NCBI RefSeq assembly: GCF_902167145.1 | Contig: NC_050097.1 | Location: 147,089,982 to 147,153,981 of the forward strand | Reading direction: 5' to 3' | Length of the DNA stretch: 64,000 bases | Origin: Zea mays | Taxonomy: Eukaryota; Streptophyta; Magnoliopsida; Poales; Poaceae | Translations under genes and position numbers: made by a program | Shown here: positions 1 to 11,817 of the stretch, piece after piece | Layout: each line of letters begins with the position of its first letter | Numbering within the stretch: the first letter of the stretch is position 1 | Notes under the pieces: model-generated | Database searches by the model: none | Seen by the model: the letters and a program-made list of their open reading frames with translations, nothing else | Told to the model about the DNA's origin: nothing

Positions 1-84
1 GGCGGCAGGTGCTGTTGCTGGGGCACCTCCTCCTGTTGAGCGGCTCGCTCCTGCTGAGCACGCCTTCCTCCTCTGCGCCTGTTC
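1..84 (-). pseudogene. Arg/Gln-rich coding remnant at the window edge
   Basis: On the minus strand an open frame rich in Arg, Gln and Glu runs to the window edge. It follows an AACAG that could be a splice acceptor. It may be a further exon of the element's protein. Between this and the frame at 497 (positions 85-496) I see no coding sequence. Weak call based on composition only. Confidence 0.25.
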
Positions 85-496
85 TCTAACATCTACAGAA
101 TGCAACCACACATCAGAACTGATCTGGCAAATCTTGCAGCATAAGAAAAGAGTATAGAATTCTTCAACAGCACTGAACAGATGAGCATCTTCACTGATCT
201 CCAACACAGACCACACAGCTTCTCAGATAAAGAGGAAAGTGGAATAAAAGGTTTTCCAGCTATATAACTAACTCCATTAACATAATAGGTAAACCAAAAT
301 GCAGGGGATACCCACAGTCTGGTGACAGTCATTACAAAGATCCAAACCAAACATAGTTCATCATGACAAACATAAATGCACAGGATATAGCAAACTACCC
401 TGTCTAACTAAGACTTAACTAAGGGCGAGACTAACGCTAAGACCGTAGCTTCTACGTATATATTTCGTATTAATTACAAGATCCAACTCTAACAAT

Positions 497-1507
497 CTAT
501 AGTTCTAGATTTATCTTGGTCTTGCAGTCGGGATTGCCATAAGGCTGGCGTCCACGCCGAGGTGAGCGGTACGGGTGCTGAGTCCCGACGGGAGCGAGGG
601 AACCATCATCCAGGTGACGACGTTCCGCGCGCTCAGCCCGCAGCAGGGCGATCTCAGCATGAGCCCTAGTCAGCTCGTCTAATGCATGGTCCAGCTCCGT
701 GTTTAGCACGGCGGCTAGGTTGACTGTGCTGCTCAACCTAGGATTGTTCTCACCAACAGGTGAAACAATCATGCCTTCTATGCTGCCAGATGGACGGCGG
801 GGGTAATACTTCAGGTCAAGACCGTCAGCTACCCCACCGAGAACCGAGCAGTAGTGCGAAAGCGCACGCCGTGCAGCATCTTGCATGGCCGCCTCAGCTG
901 AGTCCCGCTCAGAGATAGAATAGTGCTCTGAGCAAGCCTCTGCACCCTGGAGACTGTTCTCCGGGCGGCGCACCAAGCAGGTCGCCTCCCAGCGGTCCGG
1001 GTAGACCCCGCGACTATGCTGGTAGACCACACAGCGATACTCGATGGACCAAGTACGCCGGTTAAGTGCCCGACGTAACAGGGTGTCGAGCGCATCATGG
1101 AAGTGACACCCGCGAGCAGCGTCGCGAGTGATGGGTCGAGCAACCCATCCTTCCGGCTCCTGGTCAGCAGAAAAGTCGGTGTCGTGGCTCGAGCTGTCGT
1201 CGCCACCTCCGTCGTCTGGGTCTCCTCCAGCAGCTACTCCAGAGGCTGGGGCGCCCAGTGGTGGTGCAGGGGGCGCCTCTAGAGGAAGCACAGGGGAGCA
1301 GCTCCTCACAGACTCTATCTCCTGTTGGAGCGAGAAAGAAGAGCCCTGCTGCTCCTGTCGTCGACGCTCCTACTCATGCAGGCGGTGGTGCAGTCTCTCC
1401 AAGTGGCTGGACTGTCCGGCCACGGGATGGCGAAGCGGACGCTCAGCAAGGCGGGAGGGTAAGAAGGGGATGACAGACTTTCGTGCAGTGTGTCTAAGTC
1501 GAGCCAT
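497..1507 (-). pseudogene. Retrotransposon ORF with H3-tail-like N terminus, one in-frame stop
   Basis: The frame starts at an ATG at 1507 with M-A-R-L-R-H-T-A-R-K-S and runs in one frame to a stop at 497, interrupted only by a TAG at 1370-1372 (codon 46). I chose this start because it is the first ATG after the primer binding site and the frame stays open past the TAG. The middle is Pro/Gly/Asp-rich and acidic. The next ~120 residues are compact, with conserved-looking W, Y and C positions, and a Leu/Ala/Glu-rich helical stretch (possible coiled coil) lies near the C terminus before an Arg-rich tail. There is no zinc knuckle, protease or polymerase motif. Similar proteins occur in grass LTR elements as I recall, but I know no function. 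It could be an accessory or gag-substitute protein. Confidence 0.6.
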
Positions 1508-1749
1508 CTACAAAAGAAACCACAAGCAAAAGAGTGAATAGAATCAATATGACCAGCAAGTAATGAACCATAAATAAATGAAGGATTAGAATAAAACATA
1601 ATTTTCAGCAAGGTGTAATATATAGTAGAACATAGGTTTGGTCGGTATGACCAACTTTTGAAGGGATATCAAAGTCAAGGCAGGGACAGAGGTCTATAAT
1701 CCTTAGAACAACCATTCTATTCTAGGTTAGCGGTCCTACAGTCAGCACG

Positions 1750-1761
1750 GCTTTGATACCA
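1750..1761 (-). other. Primer binding site
   Basis: Minus strand TGGTATCAAAG, one mismatch from the initiator-Met tRNA-type site TGGTATCAGAG. It lies four bases inside the LTR end GTGACA, as it does in the element starting at 58703. Confidence 0.8.
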
Positions 1762-1765
1762 CTTA

Positions 1766-4700
1766 TGTCACAACCGGTTTTAGAAGGCAAACCGAATGCG
1801 AACCATGTACGTGCCAGGATCAGTTATTCACGTACACAGTAGTTACATAACATGGACATCATCACACAGTGCTCAAATAGTATTAGAAAGGGAAATAATA
1901 GTCGATTACATCATACGTCTGAGACGTCCATATAGTCCTTACAATAAATCAAAGTGCGGAAAAGAAACGTAGATAAACGCGGCCTTCACAGGCAGCCGAC
2001 TGGGGGTTGCCGCTAACCCACGCCTAGAACTCGTCGTAGTCTTGGAACTCCTGAAGGTCTCCTTCCACAGCTTCATCTTCTCCTGAGCAGTGGTTGCAAT
2101 GCTGACAACCTGTGGATGGGGGGGTTTGGTGTGTAGAGCAAGGGTGAGTACACATCAACATACTCAGCAAGTATCCTGTTTGGCTGTAGTGGACTAGCTT
2201 TATGTGGGGATAAGTCAAGCAGTTGCTTTTAGTTGGTCAGATTATTATTTACTAATAGAAAGCCAGGTTTTAGCATTAACCCAAGTTATTAGCCCGATGT
2301 ACCCTTTCCAAACGGAAAGAATACCACTTACCAGCACCATAGTCATAACCAGAACCATCGATCTCATAGCCACCTGTACCATAATGTCTCTAATCAACTA
2401 CCACTAATCACTGGAGCTCCTAGGCCGCTCATAACCGCGAGCACGGCTGATATATCAGTTTTCAAAAACTCTGCAGAGGTTGTGCACTTTACCCACAAGC
2501 CGTGATTCCCTTTCTGCCCGGAGAGAGCTACTCCCCATTGACCACTACGTAGGTGGCCTAACAGGGCATCACTACGTAGCCTTTACAAAGATTCCCCGGG
2601 GCTGTAGCCACCCGTTAGGTTTCCTAAATGTACCGCACTCCTCCCCAAGGGACAAATCAACCTTGGCAGAGAGAGCCGCATACACCGAGCCCCATTGACG
2701 GCACGACGGCGAAGCGAACTACACCTCGGATCCTCTAATTATTCAGCTAAGGGCATCCCATTCCACCCTCATGGTTGCACTGTTTTCCCGGGCGGTCATC
2801 CATAGAACAGGTCCTTACGGAGAGGCACTCGAGAAACCGCTCGAGCCCCCTTGAAGACCACACGTATAACATCATCATAAGAGAGGGGAAAACAGCGTAT
2901 CATAGATAATCTCATCATGTTCATTGATTAGAGTTAAGCAATAGCATAAAGCTAGACAATAATAATCCAACCCAAATAGGTAAACAAGGACATGGATAAC
3001 AAAGCTAGTCAATCCTTAGGCATAAATGTGTAAAGCGAGAGGTGAGTTAAAGAATGAATAGGACAGAGATAGGTCAAGGGACACTTGCCTCCACCAACCG
3101 ACTGCTGCTCAGGGGCTTCTCCTGCGAGTTCCTCGGGCTCTTCAACCGGATCGTTCTCTATGCGATTGCAAGCATACATACATCCATCCATTCAAATTAG
3201 GAAACAAACAGTACACCATACAAGAGAACAAATAAAGTAAATATGCATAGAATATCACATACGATAATGAATTCACCATGGTTAGAAAGAAATGAGAAAA
3301 GGTCTCGCGAGAGTTAAAGCTTATGCCCGAGACGCACTATGGGTAAACAAATGATTAAACGTCACATGCTCTAGTTCTAATTGGTTCTAACAAAAGAATT
3401 AGCTACATGCACTAATGTAAACGTGACCACTTTTAGTAGATTATCATTGAATGAGATAGATGATTAGCTATACAAATTAACTATTGTAACCAATTTCCAA
3501 ATTGAGACTCCTATCTTATTAATATAAACACGTGATTAGCGCACATAGGACACGGGGGGGGGGGGGGGGGGTAGACGGGGCGTCTGGGGGTAGACGGGGC
3601 ACGACGGGTCGTGCCAAGGCACGCGCACTACGCGAGCACGCGCGCGAGGCCGCACGCACATGCCACGAACTAGCCGTGCGCACGTCGGGGCCGAGCGCTA
3701 GCCGAGCTCAAAGCCGCGCGCTAAAGGCACGCTGGGCCGAGCTCGAGGCCACGCCGGGGCCGTCACGACGCGAGCAAGGCACGGCGGGGCGAGCGGGCAA
3801 GCGCACCGGGGCAAGCGAGCATGGGCGAGCGAGGACGCGGCCGGGCGAGGACACGGCCGGGCGAGGCCGGGCGCGGGAGCGGGTGGCCGAGCCGGGGCGC
3901 GACGGGAGCGGCCGAGCCGGGGCACGGGGCGGCCGAGCTCGCCGGAGAGGGCGGCCGAGCTCGCCGGGAGGCGGCCGTGCTCGCCAGGAGGCGGGCGGCC
4001 GAGGGCGGGGTGGACGGGGGCGGGGCTCACAGGAGCGGCCGAGGGCGGGGCGGACGGGCCCGCCGGGGTGGGGGGCGGCCGAGCCGGGGCCAAGCGGGGC
4101 GCGAGGGGCCGAGGGCGGTTGGGCGCGGGGCGGCCGGGGCCGGGGCCGAGCTCACCGGAGGCGGCCGAGCTCGCCGAGCCGGGGGCTCGCCGGAGAGCGG
4201 CGCGGGGTGGGCGGGCGCGGGGAGGGCGAGCGCGGCCGGGCGCGGGGCCGAGCGGGGTCGGGGGCGGGGGATGCCGGCGCGGGACGGGGGCGCCGGGGCG
4301 GCCGAGCCGAGCGGCCGGGCGGGCGAGGTCGAGGCCGGGGCCGAGCTCGCCGTGGCCGGGCGCGACGGGGCGTGGGGAGGGCGCCGGAGGGAGGGGAGGG
4401 AGGAGGGAGGGCCTCGCCGGAGGGGAGGACGGCGGCGGCGGCGCCGGGGAGGGGAGGCGGCGGCGCGGGGGAAGGGGCGGCGACGGCTAGGGTTAGGGTT
4501 AGGGTGAGGGAGAGAGAGGGATGACGGGCGGGGCCCACAGGGAGGATTTTTGGAAAAAAGAAAAGGGGAGGGGGCGGTTGGGCCGGCTGGGCCCAAAGGG
4601 GGGGAGGGGGCGCACGGCTGGGCCGCCAGGCCGGCCCACGGCGGGGGAGGGCGGCTGGGCCGCATGGGCCAAGGGGAAGGGGGCGGCTGGGCCAAAAGGG

Positions 4701-4998
4701 GAGAAGGGGGGGAGAGAGAAAAAGAAAAGGCTTTTCTTTTTCTAATTTCCACAATTTCTTATATGCCTAATTCTCCACTTCACTCAACCACAAACAAAAG
4801 AGTGCATAATCCAGCATGATGCAACAAATAAAAATAGTTCTAGGTTTTGCTTACACAAGATGTCGAGCTAATTCTCGCTATAACTTTTGAAAAAAAAACA
4901 AGGCTTAGCGAGAAGAAAAGGGAAAAAGGAAAGAGTAACGCCTGAATTTGGTGAGAGAAAAGAAGAAAAAATTCTACCCCCAAATTTAGGGCGTTACA
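1766..4998 (-). repeat. 5' LTR, 3233 bp, Gypsy-like
   Basis: Starts TGTAACGCCC (4998) and ends GTTGTGACA (1766) on the minus strand, followed by the primer binding site. The U3 half holds a very GC-rich block (3590-4500), a common feature of this LTR type. Two short acidic coding-looking stretches with splice-like borders lie near 3085-3155 and 2030-2110. No long genuine gene: the long GC-rich frames here are compositional. Confidence 0.85.
3554..4510. repeat. GC-rich, CpG-rich low-complexity block with 18-G run
   Basis: Eighteen consecutive G at 3554-3571, then ~900 bp made largely of variants of GGCCGAGCTCGCCGG and GGGGCGG, ending in three TTAGGG-like units at 4488-4510. Open frames in several phases are by-products of few A/T stops. 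Strand-biased G content (plus strand G-rich) suggests G-quadruplex potential. This lies inside the LTR. Confidence 0.75.
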
Positions 4999-7900
4999 AT
5001 AAAGATATCGACTAGCTGGTTCTCGGTGCTAATATGGTACACCTCGATATCTCCCTTTTGCTGGTGGTCTCTCAGAAAGTGATGCCGGATGTCTATGTGC
5101 TTAGTGCGGCTGTGTTCAATAAGATTATCCGCCATGCGGATTGCACTCTCATTGTCACATAGGAGTGGGACTTTGCTCAAATTGTAGCCAAAGTCCCGGA
5201 GGGTTTGCCTCATCCAAAGTAGTTGCGCGCAACACTGTCCAGCGGCAACATACTCGGCCTCAGCGATGGATAGGGCAACGGATGTTTGTTTCTTTGAACT
5301 CCAAGACACCAGGGACCTTCATAGGAATTGGCACGTCCCTGATGTACTCTTCCTATCAACCTTGCATCCAGCATAATCGGAGTCTGAATATCCAATCAAG
5401 TTAAAGGTAGACCCCTTTGGATACCAGATCCCGAAGCAAGGCGTAGAAACTAAATATCTAAGAATTCGCTTAACGACCACAAGGTGACATTTCTTGGGGT
5501 CAGATTGATATCTAGCACACATGCATACACTTAGCATAATGTCCGGTCTACTAGCACATAAATAAAGCAATGAACCTATCATGGACCGGTATGCCTTTTG
5601 ATCAACGAACTTACCTCCTTTGTTGAAGTCAACATGCCCGTCGGTTCCCATCGGTGTCTTCGCGGGCTTGGCGTCCTTCATCCCAAACCTCTTGAAAAGG
5701 TCTTGAGTATACTTCGTTTGGGAGAGAAAGGTGTCGTCCTTGAGTTGCTTCACTTGGAACCCAATGAAGTAGTTCAACTCGCCCATCATCGACATCTCAA
5801 ATTTTTGAGTCATCACCCTGCTAAACTCCTCACAAGACTTTTGGTTAGTAGAACCAAATATTATGTCATCGACATAAATTTGGCACACAAAAAGATCACC
5901 ATCACAAGTTTTAGTGAAAATAATGGGATCGACTTTCCCAACCTTGAAAGCATTAGCAATTAAGAAATCTCTAAGGCATTCATACCATGCTCTTGGGGCT
6001 TGCTTAAGTCCATAGAGCGCCTTAGAGAGCTTAAACACATGGTCGGGGTACCTGTCATCCTCAAAGCCAAGGGGTTGTTCCATGTATACCTCCTCCTTGA
6101 TTGGCCCATTGAGGAAAGCGCTCTTCACATCCATTTGAAACAACCTGAAAGAGTGGTGAGCGGCATAGGCTAATAATATTAAGATATACTCTAGCCTAGC
6201 CACAGGAGCAAAAGTCTCCTCGAAATCCAAACCTGCGACCTGGGCATAACCTTTTGCCACACGTCGAGCCTTGTTTCTTGTCACCACCCCGTGCTCGTCT
6301 TGCTTGTTGCGGAACACCCACTTGGTTCCCACAACATTTTGCTTTGGACGTGGCACCAGGCTCCAAACTTCGTTCCTCTTGAAGTTGTTGAGCTCTTCCT
6401 GCATGGCCAACACCCAGTCCAGATCCTGCAAGGCCTCTTCTACCCTGAAAGGCTCAATAGAAGAGACAAACGAGTAATGTTCACAAAAATTAGCTAAACG
6501 TGAGTGAGTTGTTACTCCCTTGCTTATGTCACCCAGAATCTGATCGACGGGGTGATTTCTTTGGATCGTCGCTCAGACTTGAGTTGGAGGGGCCAGTGGT
6601 GCTTCTTCCTCCATAACTTGTTCTTCTTGTGCTCCCCCTTGATCACGCGCCTCTTCTTGAGGAACCTGTCCATCATCTTGAGTTGGGGGATGCACCATTG
6701 TAGAGGAAGATGGTTGATCTTGCTCCTATTGTTCCTGTGGCCGCACCTCTCCTATCGCCATCGTGCGCATTACGGCCGTCGAAACATCATCTTCATCTAT
6801 GTCATCAAGATCAACTTGCTCTCTTGGAGAGCCATTAGTCTCATCAAATACAACGTCGCTAGAGACTTCAACCAAACCAGATGATTTGTTGAAGACCCTA
6901 TACGCCTTTGTATTTGAGTCATACCCTAGTAAAAACCCTTCTACTGCCTTGGGAGCAAATTTGGAATGTCTACCTTTCTTCACCAGAATGTAACATTTGC
7001 TCCAAATACACGAAAGTAAGAAACATTGGGTTTGTTACTGGTAAGAAGTTCGTACGAGGTCTTCTTGAGGAGGTGATGCAGATAGAGCCGGTTTATGGCG
7101 TGGCAAGCTGTGTTCACAGCTTCCGACCAAAACCGCTCGGGCATCTTGAACTTTCCAAGCATCGTCCTCGCCATGTCGATAAGCGTCATGTTCTTCCTCT
7201 CTACCACACCATTTTGCTATGGTGTGTAGGGACCAGAGAACTCGTGCTTGACGCCTTCCTCCTCAAGATACTCCTCAACTTGTAGGTTCTTGAACTCGGA
7301 CCCATTGTCGCTCCTTATCTTTTTCACCTTTAGCTCAAATTCGTTTTGAGCCCTCCTTAGAAAGCGCTTTAGGGTCCCTTGGTTTTCTGATTTATCCTGC
7401 AAAAATAACACCCAATTGAAGCGGGAAAAGTCATCAACAATTACAAGACCATACTTACTTCCCCTGATGTTAAGGTAGGAGACGGGTCCGAAGAGGTCCA
7501 TGTGAAGAAGCTCCAGTGGTATTGATGTTGTCATCACATTCTTGCTGTGATGAGTGCTTCCCACCTGTTTCCCTGCCTGACAAGCTACACAAGGTCTATC
7601 TTTTTCGAAACATACATTGGTTAGTCCTAACACATGTTCTCCCTTTAGAAGTTTATGAAGGTTCTTCATCCCAACATGTGCTAGATGGTGATGCCACAGC
7701 CAACCCATACTAGTCTTAGCTATTAAGCATGCATCTAGATCGGCCTCCTCTTTCGAAAAATCAACTAAGTAGAGTTTGTCGTCTAGTACACCCTTAAAAG
7801 CTAATGAACCATCACTCCTTCTAAAGACAGATACATCTATATTGGTAAATAGACAATTATAACCCATGTGACATAATTGACTCACAGACAGTAAGTTGTA

Positions 7901-8125
7901 CCCGAGCGATTCAACTAAGAACACATTGGAGATAGAATGCTCAGATGAAATGGCTATCTTTCCCAATGCTTTAACCTTGCCTTGGTTCCCATCTCCAAAG
8001 ATGATCGAATCCTGGGAATCCTTGTTCTTGATGTAGGAGGTGAACATCTTCTTCTCCCCCGTCATGTGGTTTGTGCATCCGCTGTTGATAATCCAGCTTA
8101 AGCCCCCGGATGCATAAACCTGCAA
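4999..8125 (-). pseudogene. Copia pol (PR-INT-RT-RNase H), broken
   Basis: Domains in order on the minus strand: protease with W-I-I-N-S-G near 8090 (catalytic Asp of DSG changed to Asn), an integrase zinc-binding HHCC region and core ending QNGVVERKN, an acidic linker, RT with YVDDIIFG near 5860, and RNase H with the CDNESAIRMA segment near 5140. The frame is broken by TAG at 7217-7219, a frameshift near 6990, TAG at 6726-6728, TGA at 6573-6575 and TGA at 5319-5321. The C terminus is cut by the Gypsy insertion at 4999. Known role of the intact family: polyprotein for cDNA synthesis and integration. This copy cannot make it. Confidence 0.9.
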
Positions 8126-8250
8126 GGCAATTTACACTTGGGTTTTAGATACCCAACTCTTGTTGGGTCCTACAAGGTTAGTCACAATAGCCATTGGAAC
8201 CCAAATACAAGTCTTGTCTCCCTTGCATTTGGATCCCAACTTTCTAGCAA

Positions 8251-10520
8251 CTACTTTTTCATTCTTACAAAAAAGCGCAAATGACGTATTGCATTGCAAG
8301 CATGGTAAATGGTAGAAGGTTCATTGCACATTCTCCTAGGCACATGAGGTACAACATTACTTCTCCTAGGCCTACTTCTACCATGCACAAAAGTAGAACT
8401 AGAGGCAAACATAGCATGTGAATCAAAAGAATCATGATCATAACTCCTATTATAATTGGAATTACTAGCAACTTTCCTATTATAAATGAAAGCATGATCC
8501 TTTTGAGTACTATTAGCCATAGGGGCCTTCCCTTTCTCCTTGTTGGGAATGGGAGCCCTTTGGCTTGTTAAGTTCTTGGCTTCCTTTCGAAAACCAAGCC
8601 CATCCTTAATTGAGGGATGTCTACCAACGGTGTAGGCATTCCTAGCAAATTTTAACTTATCAAAATCAATTTTGCAAGTCTTAAGTTGAGCATTAAGACT
8701 TGCCACCTCATCATTTAGTTTAGCAATAGAAATAAGGTGTTCATCACAAGAATTAACATCAAAGTCCTTGCATCTATTGCAAATAACAGCATTCTCTACA
8801 CATGAACTAGATTTATTAACTCCCTCTAGCTTAGTAGTTAATTCATCATTTAAACTCTTTAAACTAGACATAGTTTCATGGCAAGCAGATAATTCAGAGG
8901 ATAACATTTCATTTCTCTTAATTTCTAGAGCAAGAGATTTTTGAACACTAACAAATTTATCATGTTCTTCATACAAAATATCCTCTTGCTTTTCTAAAAG
9001 TTTATCATTTTCATTTAGAGCATCAATTAATTCATTAATGTTTTCTATCTTAGCTCTATCTAAACCTTTAAATAAACTAGAGTAATCTACTTCATCATCA
9101 GAAGATTCCTCATCACTAGAAGAGCAGTACTTAGGTGTATCTCGAATACTTACTTTCTTCTCCTTGGCCATGAGACACGTATAGCGTTCGTTGGGGAAGA
9201 GTGAAGACTTGTCGAAGGCTGAGGTCGCCAGTCCCTCATCGTCGGAGTCAGATGAAGAGCAGTCAGAGTCCCACTCCTTTCCAAGGTGCGCCTCGCCCTT
9301 CACCTTCTTATAGTTCTTTTTCTTCTCCTTCTTGTTGTGTCTTTCTAGTGCCTAGTCATTCTCATTATCGGGACATTGAGCAATAAAGTGACAAGTCTTA
9401 CCGCATTTGAAGAAGGAGCGCTTTCCCCTTGTTTTGTTCTTGTTGGGGGTACTCCTTGCGTTTTTTAAGTGCGGTCTTGAAGCGCTTGATGATAAGCACC
9501 ATCTCATCCTCATTGAGGCTAGCAACCTCCACTTGTGCCACCTTACTTGGAAGCGCCTCCCTGCTACTAGTTACCTTAAGAGCAACAGGTTGAGGCTCGT
9601 AGACGGGTAGTGGACCGTTTAGAGCATCGTCCACATATCGAGCCTCCTTCACCATCATACGGCCGCTCACGAATTTTCCAAGAATCTCCTCGGGCGTCAT
9701 CTTGGTGTACCTGGAATTTTCACGAATAAGATTGACAAGATGGGGGGTCAATTACCGTGAATGACCTTAGCATGAGTCGGACAACATCGTGGTCCGTCCA
9801 TCTTGTGCTTCCATAGCTTCTAATCTTGTTGATGAGGGTCTTGAGCCTGTTGTAGGTCTGAGTTGGCTCCTCTCCCCTGATCATCGCAAATCTTCCCAAC
9901 TCGCCTTCCACCAACTCCATTTTGGTGATCATGGTGGCGTCGTTTTCCTCATGTGATATCTTGAGGGTATCCCAAATTTGCTTGGCATTGTCCAAGCCAC
10001 TCACCTTATTGTACTCATCCCTGCAAAGAGATGCTAGCAACACAGTAGTAGCTTGGGCATTCTTATGAATTTGCTCATTTATAATAACGACATTGTCAGT
10101 ACTATCAAAGTGCATTCCGTTTTCGATAATTTCCAAAATACTAGGATGGAGAGAAAATAAATGACTATGCATTTTATGACTCCAGAAAGAATAATCTTCT
10201 CCATCAAAGTGGGAGAGTTTCCCAAGTGGAATTGATAGCAAATGAGCATTAGAATTGTACGGCATGCGAGAATAGTCAAAAGAGTAGTTCTAATTAACCG
10301 TCTTTTTCTTTGACGAAGAATCATCGTCGTCGTTGTCTCTTGGTGAAGAAGAAGATGCATCACTGTCGTAGTAGATGATCTTCTTGATGTGCCTCTTATT
10401 CTTCCCGTCCTTCTTCTTGTGACTCGAGCCAGAGTTAGTGGGCTTGTCATCTCTTGGCTCGTTGAAGATGGACTCCTTCTCCTTATCGTTGACCACCATC
10501 CCCTTTCCCTTAGGATCCAT
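8251..10520 (-). pseudogene. Copia gag with coiled coil, broken
   Basis: Starts at ATG 10520 with a Lys/Asp/Ser-rich head, continues into a copia-type gag domain (UBN2-like) near 10265-9720, then a degenerate zinc knuckle around 9390-9420 whose first Cys appears as Phe, and an Asn/Leu/Glu-rich coiled-coil tail (~9130-8600). A stop at 10290-10292 and frame changes near 9740 and 9390 break it. The intact family protein forms the particle shell. Chosen start: first ATG after the primer binding site. Confidence 0.85.
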
Positions 10521-10556
10521 CTCTTCGGACGATTAGTCCCTTACGTGAACAGTACG

Positions 10557-10569
10557 ACTCCGATACCAA
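10557..10569 (-). other. Primer binding site of Copia A
   Basis: Minus strand TTGGTATCGGAGT directly inside the LTR end CTCTCA at 10571. Same site as in the Copia at 39492. Confidence 0.8.
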
Positions 10570-10570
10570 T

Positions 10571-11817
10571 TGAGAGCACTTAGAGGGGGGGTGAATAGGT
10601 GATCCTGTAAAATTCAAACACTAATAGCCACAAAACTTAGTTATGAGTGTTAGTATGGCTAAATAACTTGAAGCGAGGTCTTGTGAACACAAATAATCAC
10701 AAAGAGATCAACACAAGACACACGATTTATATCCCATGGTTCGGCCAAGTAACACTTGCCTACTTCCACGTTGTGGCGTCCCAATGGACGAGGGTTGCGC
10801 TCAACCCCTTTCAAGTGATCCGATGATCAACTTAAATACCACGATTTTTCCTTTAGATGATTATTCCCATTTGCGAGGAATCTCCACAAGATTGGAGTCT
10901 CTCGTCCTTATAACAAAGATCACAGTGAAAGCACGGAGTAAGGTTGGGATGAGCAACACACACAAGACACAAATCGCAGCACACCCACGCACATAAGAGA
11001 AGACTTGAGCTGAAATGACAACACAGGGTGTCCTCGGCTCGAATAGAGCTCAAATCTCTAACACAGCGAAACGAATGCGCGAGAACAGAGTCTGGGTGCC
11101 TTAGGATGCTTAGTGAATGCTTTGGTATCTTCTCCATGCGCCTAGGGGTCCCTTTTATAGCCCTAAGGCAGCTAGGAGCCGTTGAAGGCCAACTTGGAAG
11201 GCCAAACTTGCCTTCTGTCGGGTGGTGCACCGAACAGTCCGGTGCACCACCGGACAGTCACTGTAGTTGTCCGGTGCGTGATTGCCTTTCAAAAAGGGTG
11301 CAGTCGACCGTTGCAGCATTGGGCCCGATGGCGCACCTGACACTGTCCAGTGCACACCGGACAGTCCGGTGCCCCTTGCCGACCGTTAGTGTGGGCCACG
11401 CGTCGCCCGCAGATTGCGCGGCTGACCGTTGCGCTTGTGATCGTTGGCTCATCGGACAGTCCGATGCACCACCGGACAGTCTAGTGAATTATAGCCTTAT
11501 GCCACTGAACTTGTCGCCCGCAGATTGAGCGGCCTTTTCACCGGAGACCAGCCTGGCACACCGGACAGTTCGGTGTGCCAGACTGAGCTGAGTTTTGGCT
11601 GTACCGAGCCAAGTCTTTTTCCAATTCTTTTCTCCCTGTTTCTAGCACTTAGACAAAATATGTTAGTACTCAAAACAATGTACTAAGTCTAGAAACGTAC
11701 CTTGTTACATGATTTGCACTTCTTGCTTGTTTGGCACATAGCTACTCACTTACTATGTGTTGGACACTTAATCACCAAAACATTATAGAAATGGCCCAAG
11801 GGCACATTTCCCTTTCA
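10571..11817 (-). repeat. 5' LTR of Copia A, 1247 bp
   Basis: Minus strand starts TGAAAGGGAAATGTGCCC (11817) and ends at the primer site. TATA box near 11151-11160 (rc of CCTTTTATAG). The U3 carries several near-palindromes of the form CCGGAC-N-GTCCGG (11225-11580). Same family as the LTR at 21561. Confidence 0.9.

Larger units (their letters stand above)
1..4998 (-). mobile_element. Gypsy-like LTR retrotransposon, 5' part (runs off the window)
   Basis: Read on the minus strand: an LTR starting TGTAACGCCC at 4998 and ending GTGACA at 1766, a four-base spacer, a methionine-tRNA-type primer binding site, then an interior with one long open frame. The rest of the element lies left of base 1. 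It interrupts a Copia RNase H frame exactly at 4998/4999, so it is younger than that Copia. Long LTRs with these ends fit the maize Tekay/Xilon group, but the encoded protein is not a gag I recognise, so the element may be non-autonomous. The family name is an inference. Confidence 0.8.
4999..11817 (-). mobile_element. Copia-type LTR retrotransposon, 3' end lost (element A)
   Basis: Minus-strand order: LTR 11817-10571, primer binding site, gag, protease, integrase, reverse transcriptase, RNase H, then an abrupt stop at 4999 where the Gypsy LTR begins. Gene order PR-INT-RT marks Copia. The 1247 bp LTR, TTGGTATCGGAG primer site and long coiled-coil gag fit the maize Opie/Ji/Giepum group. It is older than the Gypsy insertion. 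Its 3' LTR would lie beyond the left edge. Confidence 0.9.

Noticed and set aside
4488..4510. Interstitial telomere repeat
   Set aside because: Only three units of TTAGGG type; plant telomeres are TTTAGGG. Likely chance sequence in the LTR.
3532..4524. Long Gly/Arg/Ala-rich open frames on both strands
   Set aside because: They overlap in several phases, have no domain, and arise from GC-rich sequence with few stop codons inside an LTR.
10736..11528. Short frames in Copia LTRs (also 21705-22526, 39566-40252, 46439-47093)
   Set aside because: They arise from the repeated CCGGAC-N-GTCCGG motifs and appear in parallel in each LTR. Not genes.
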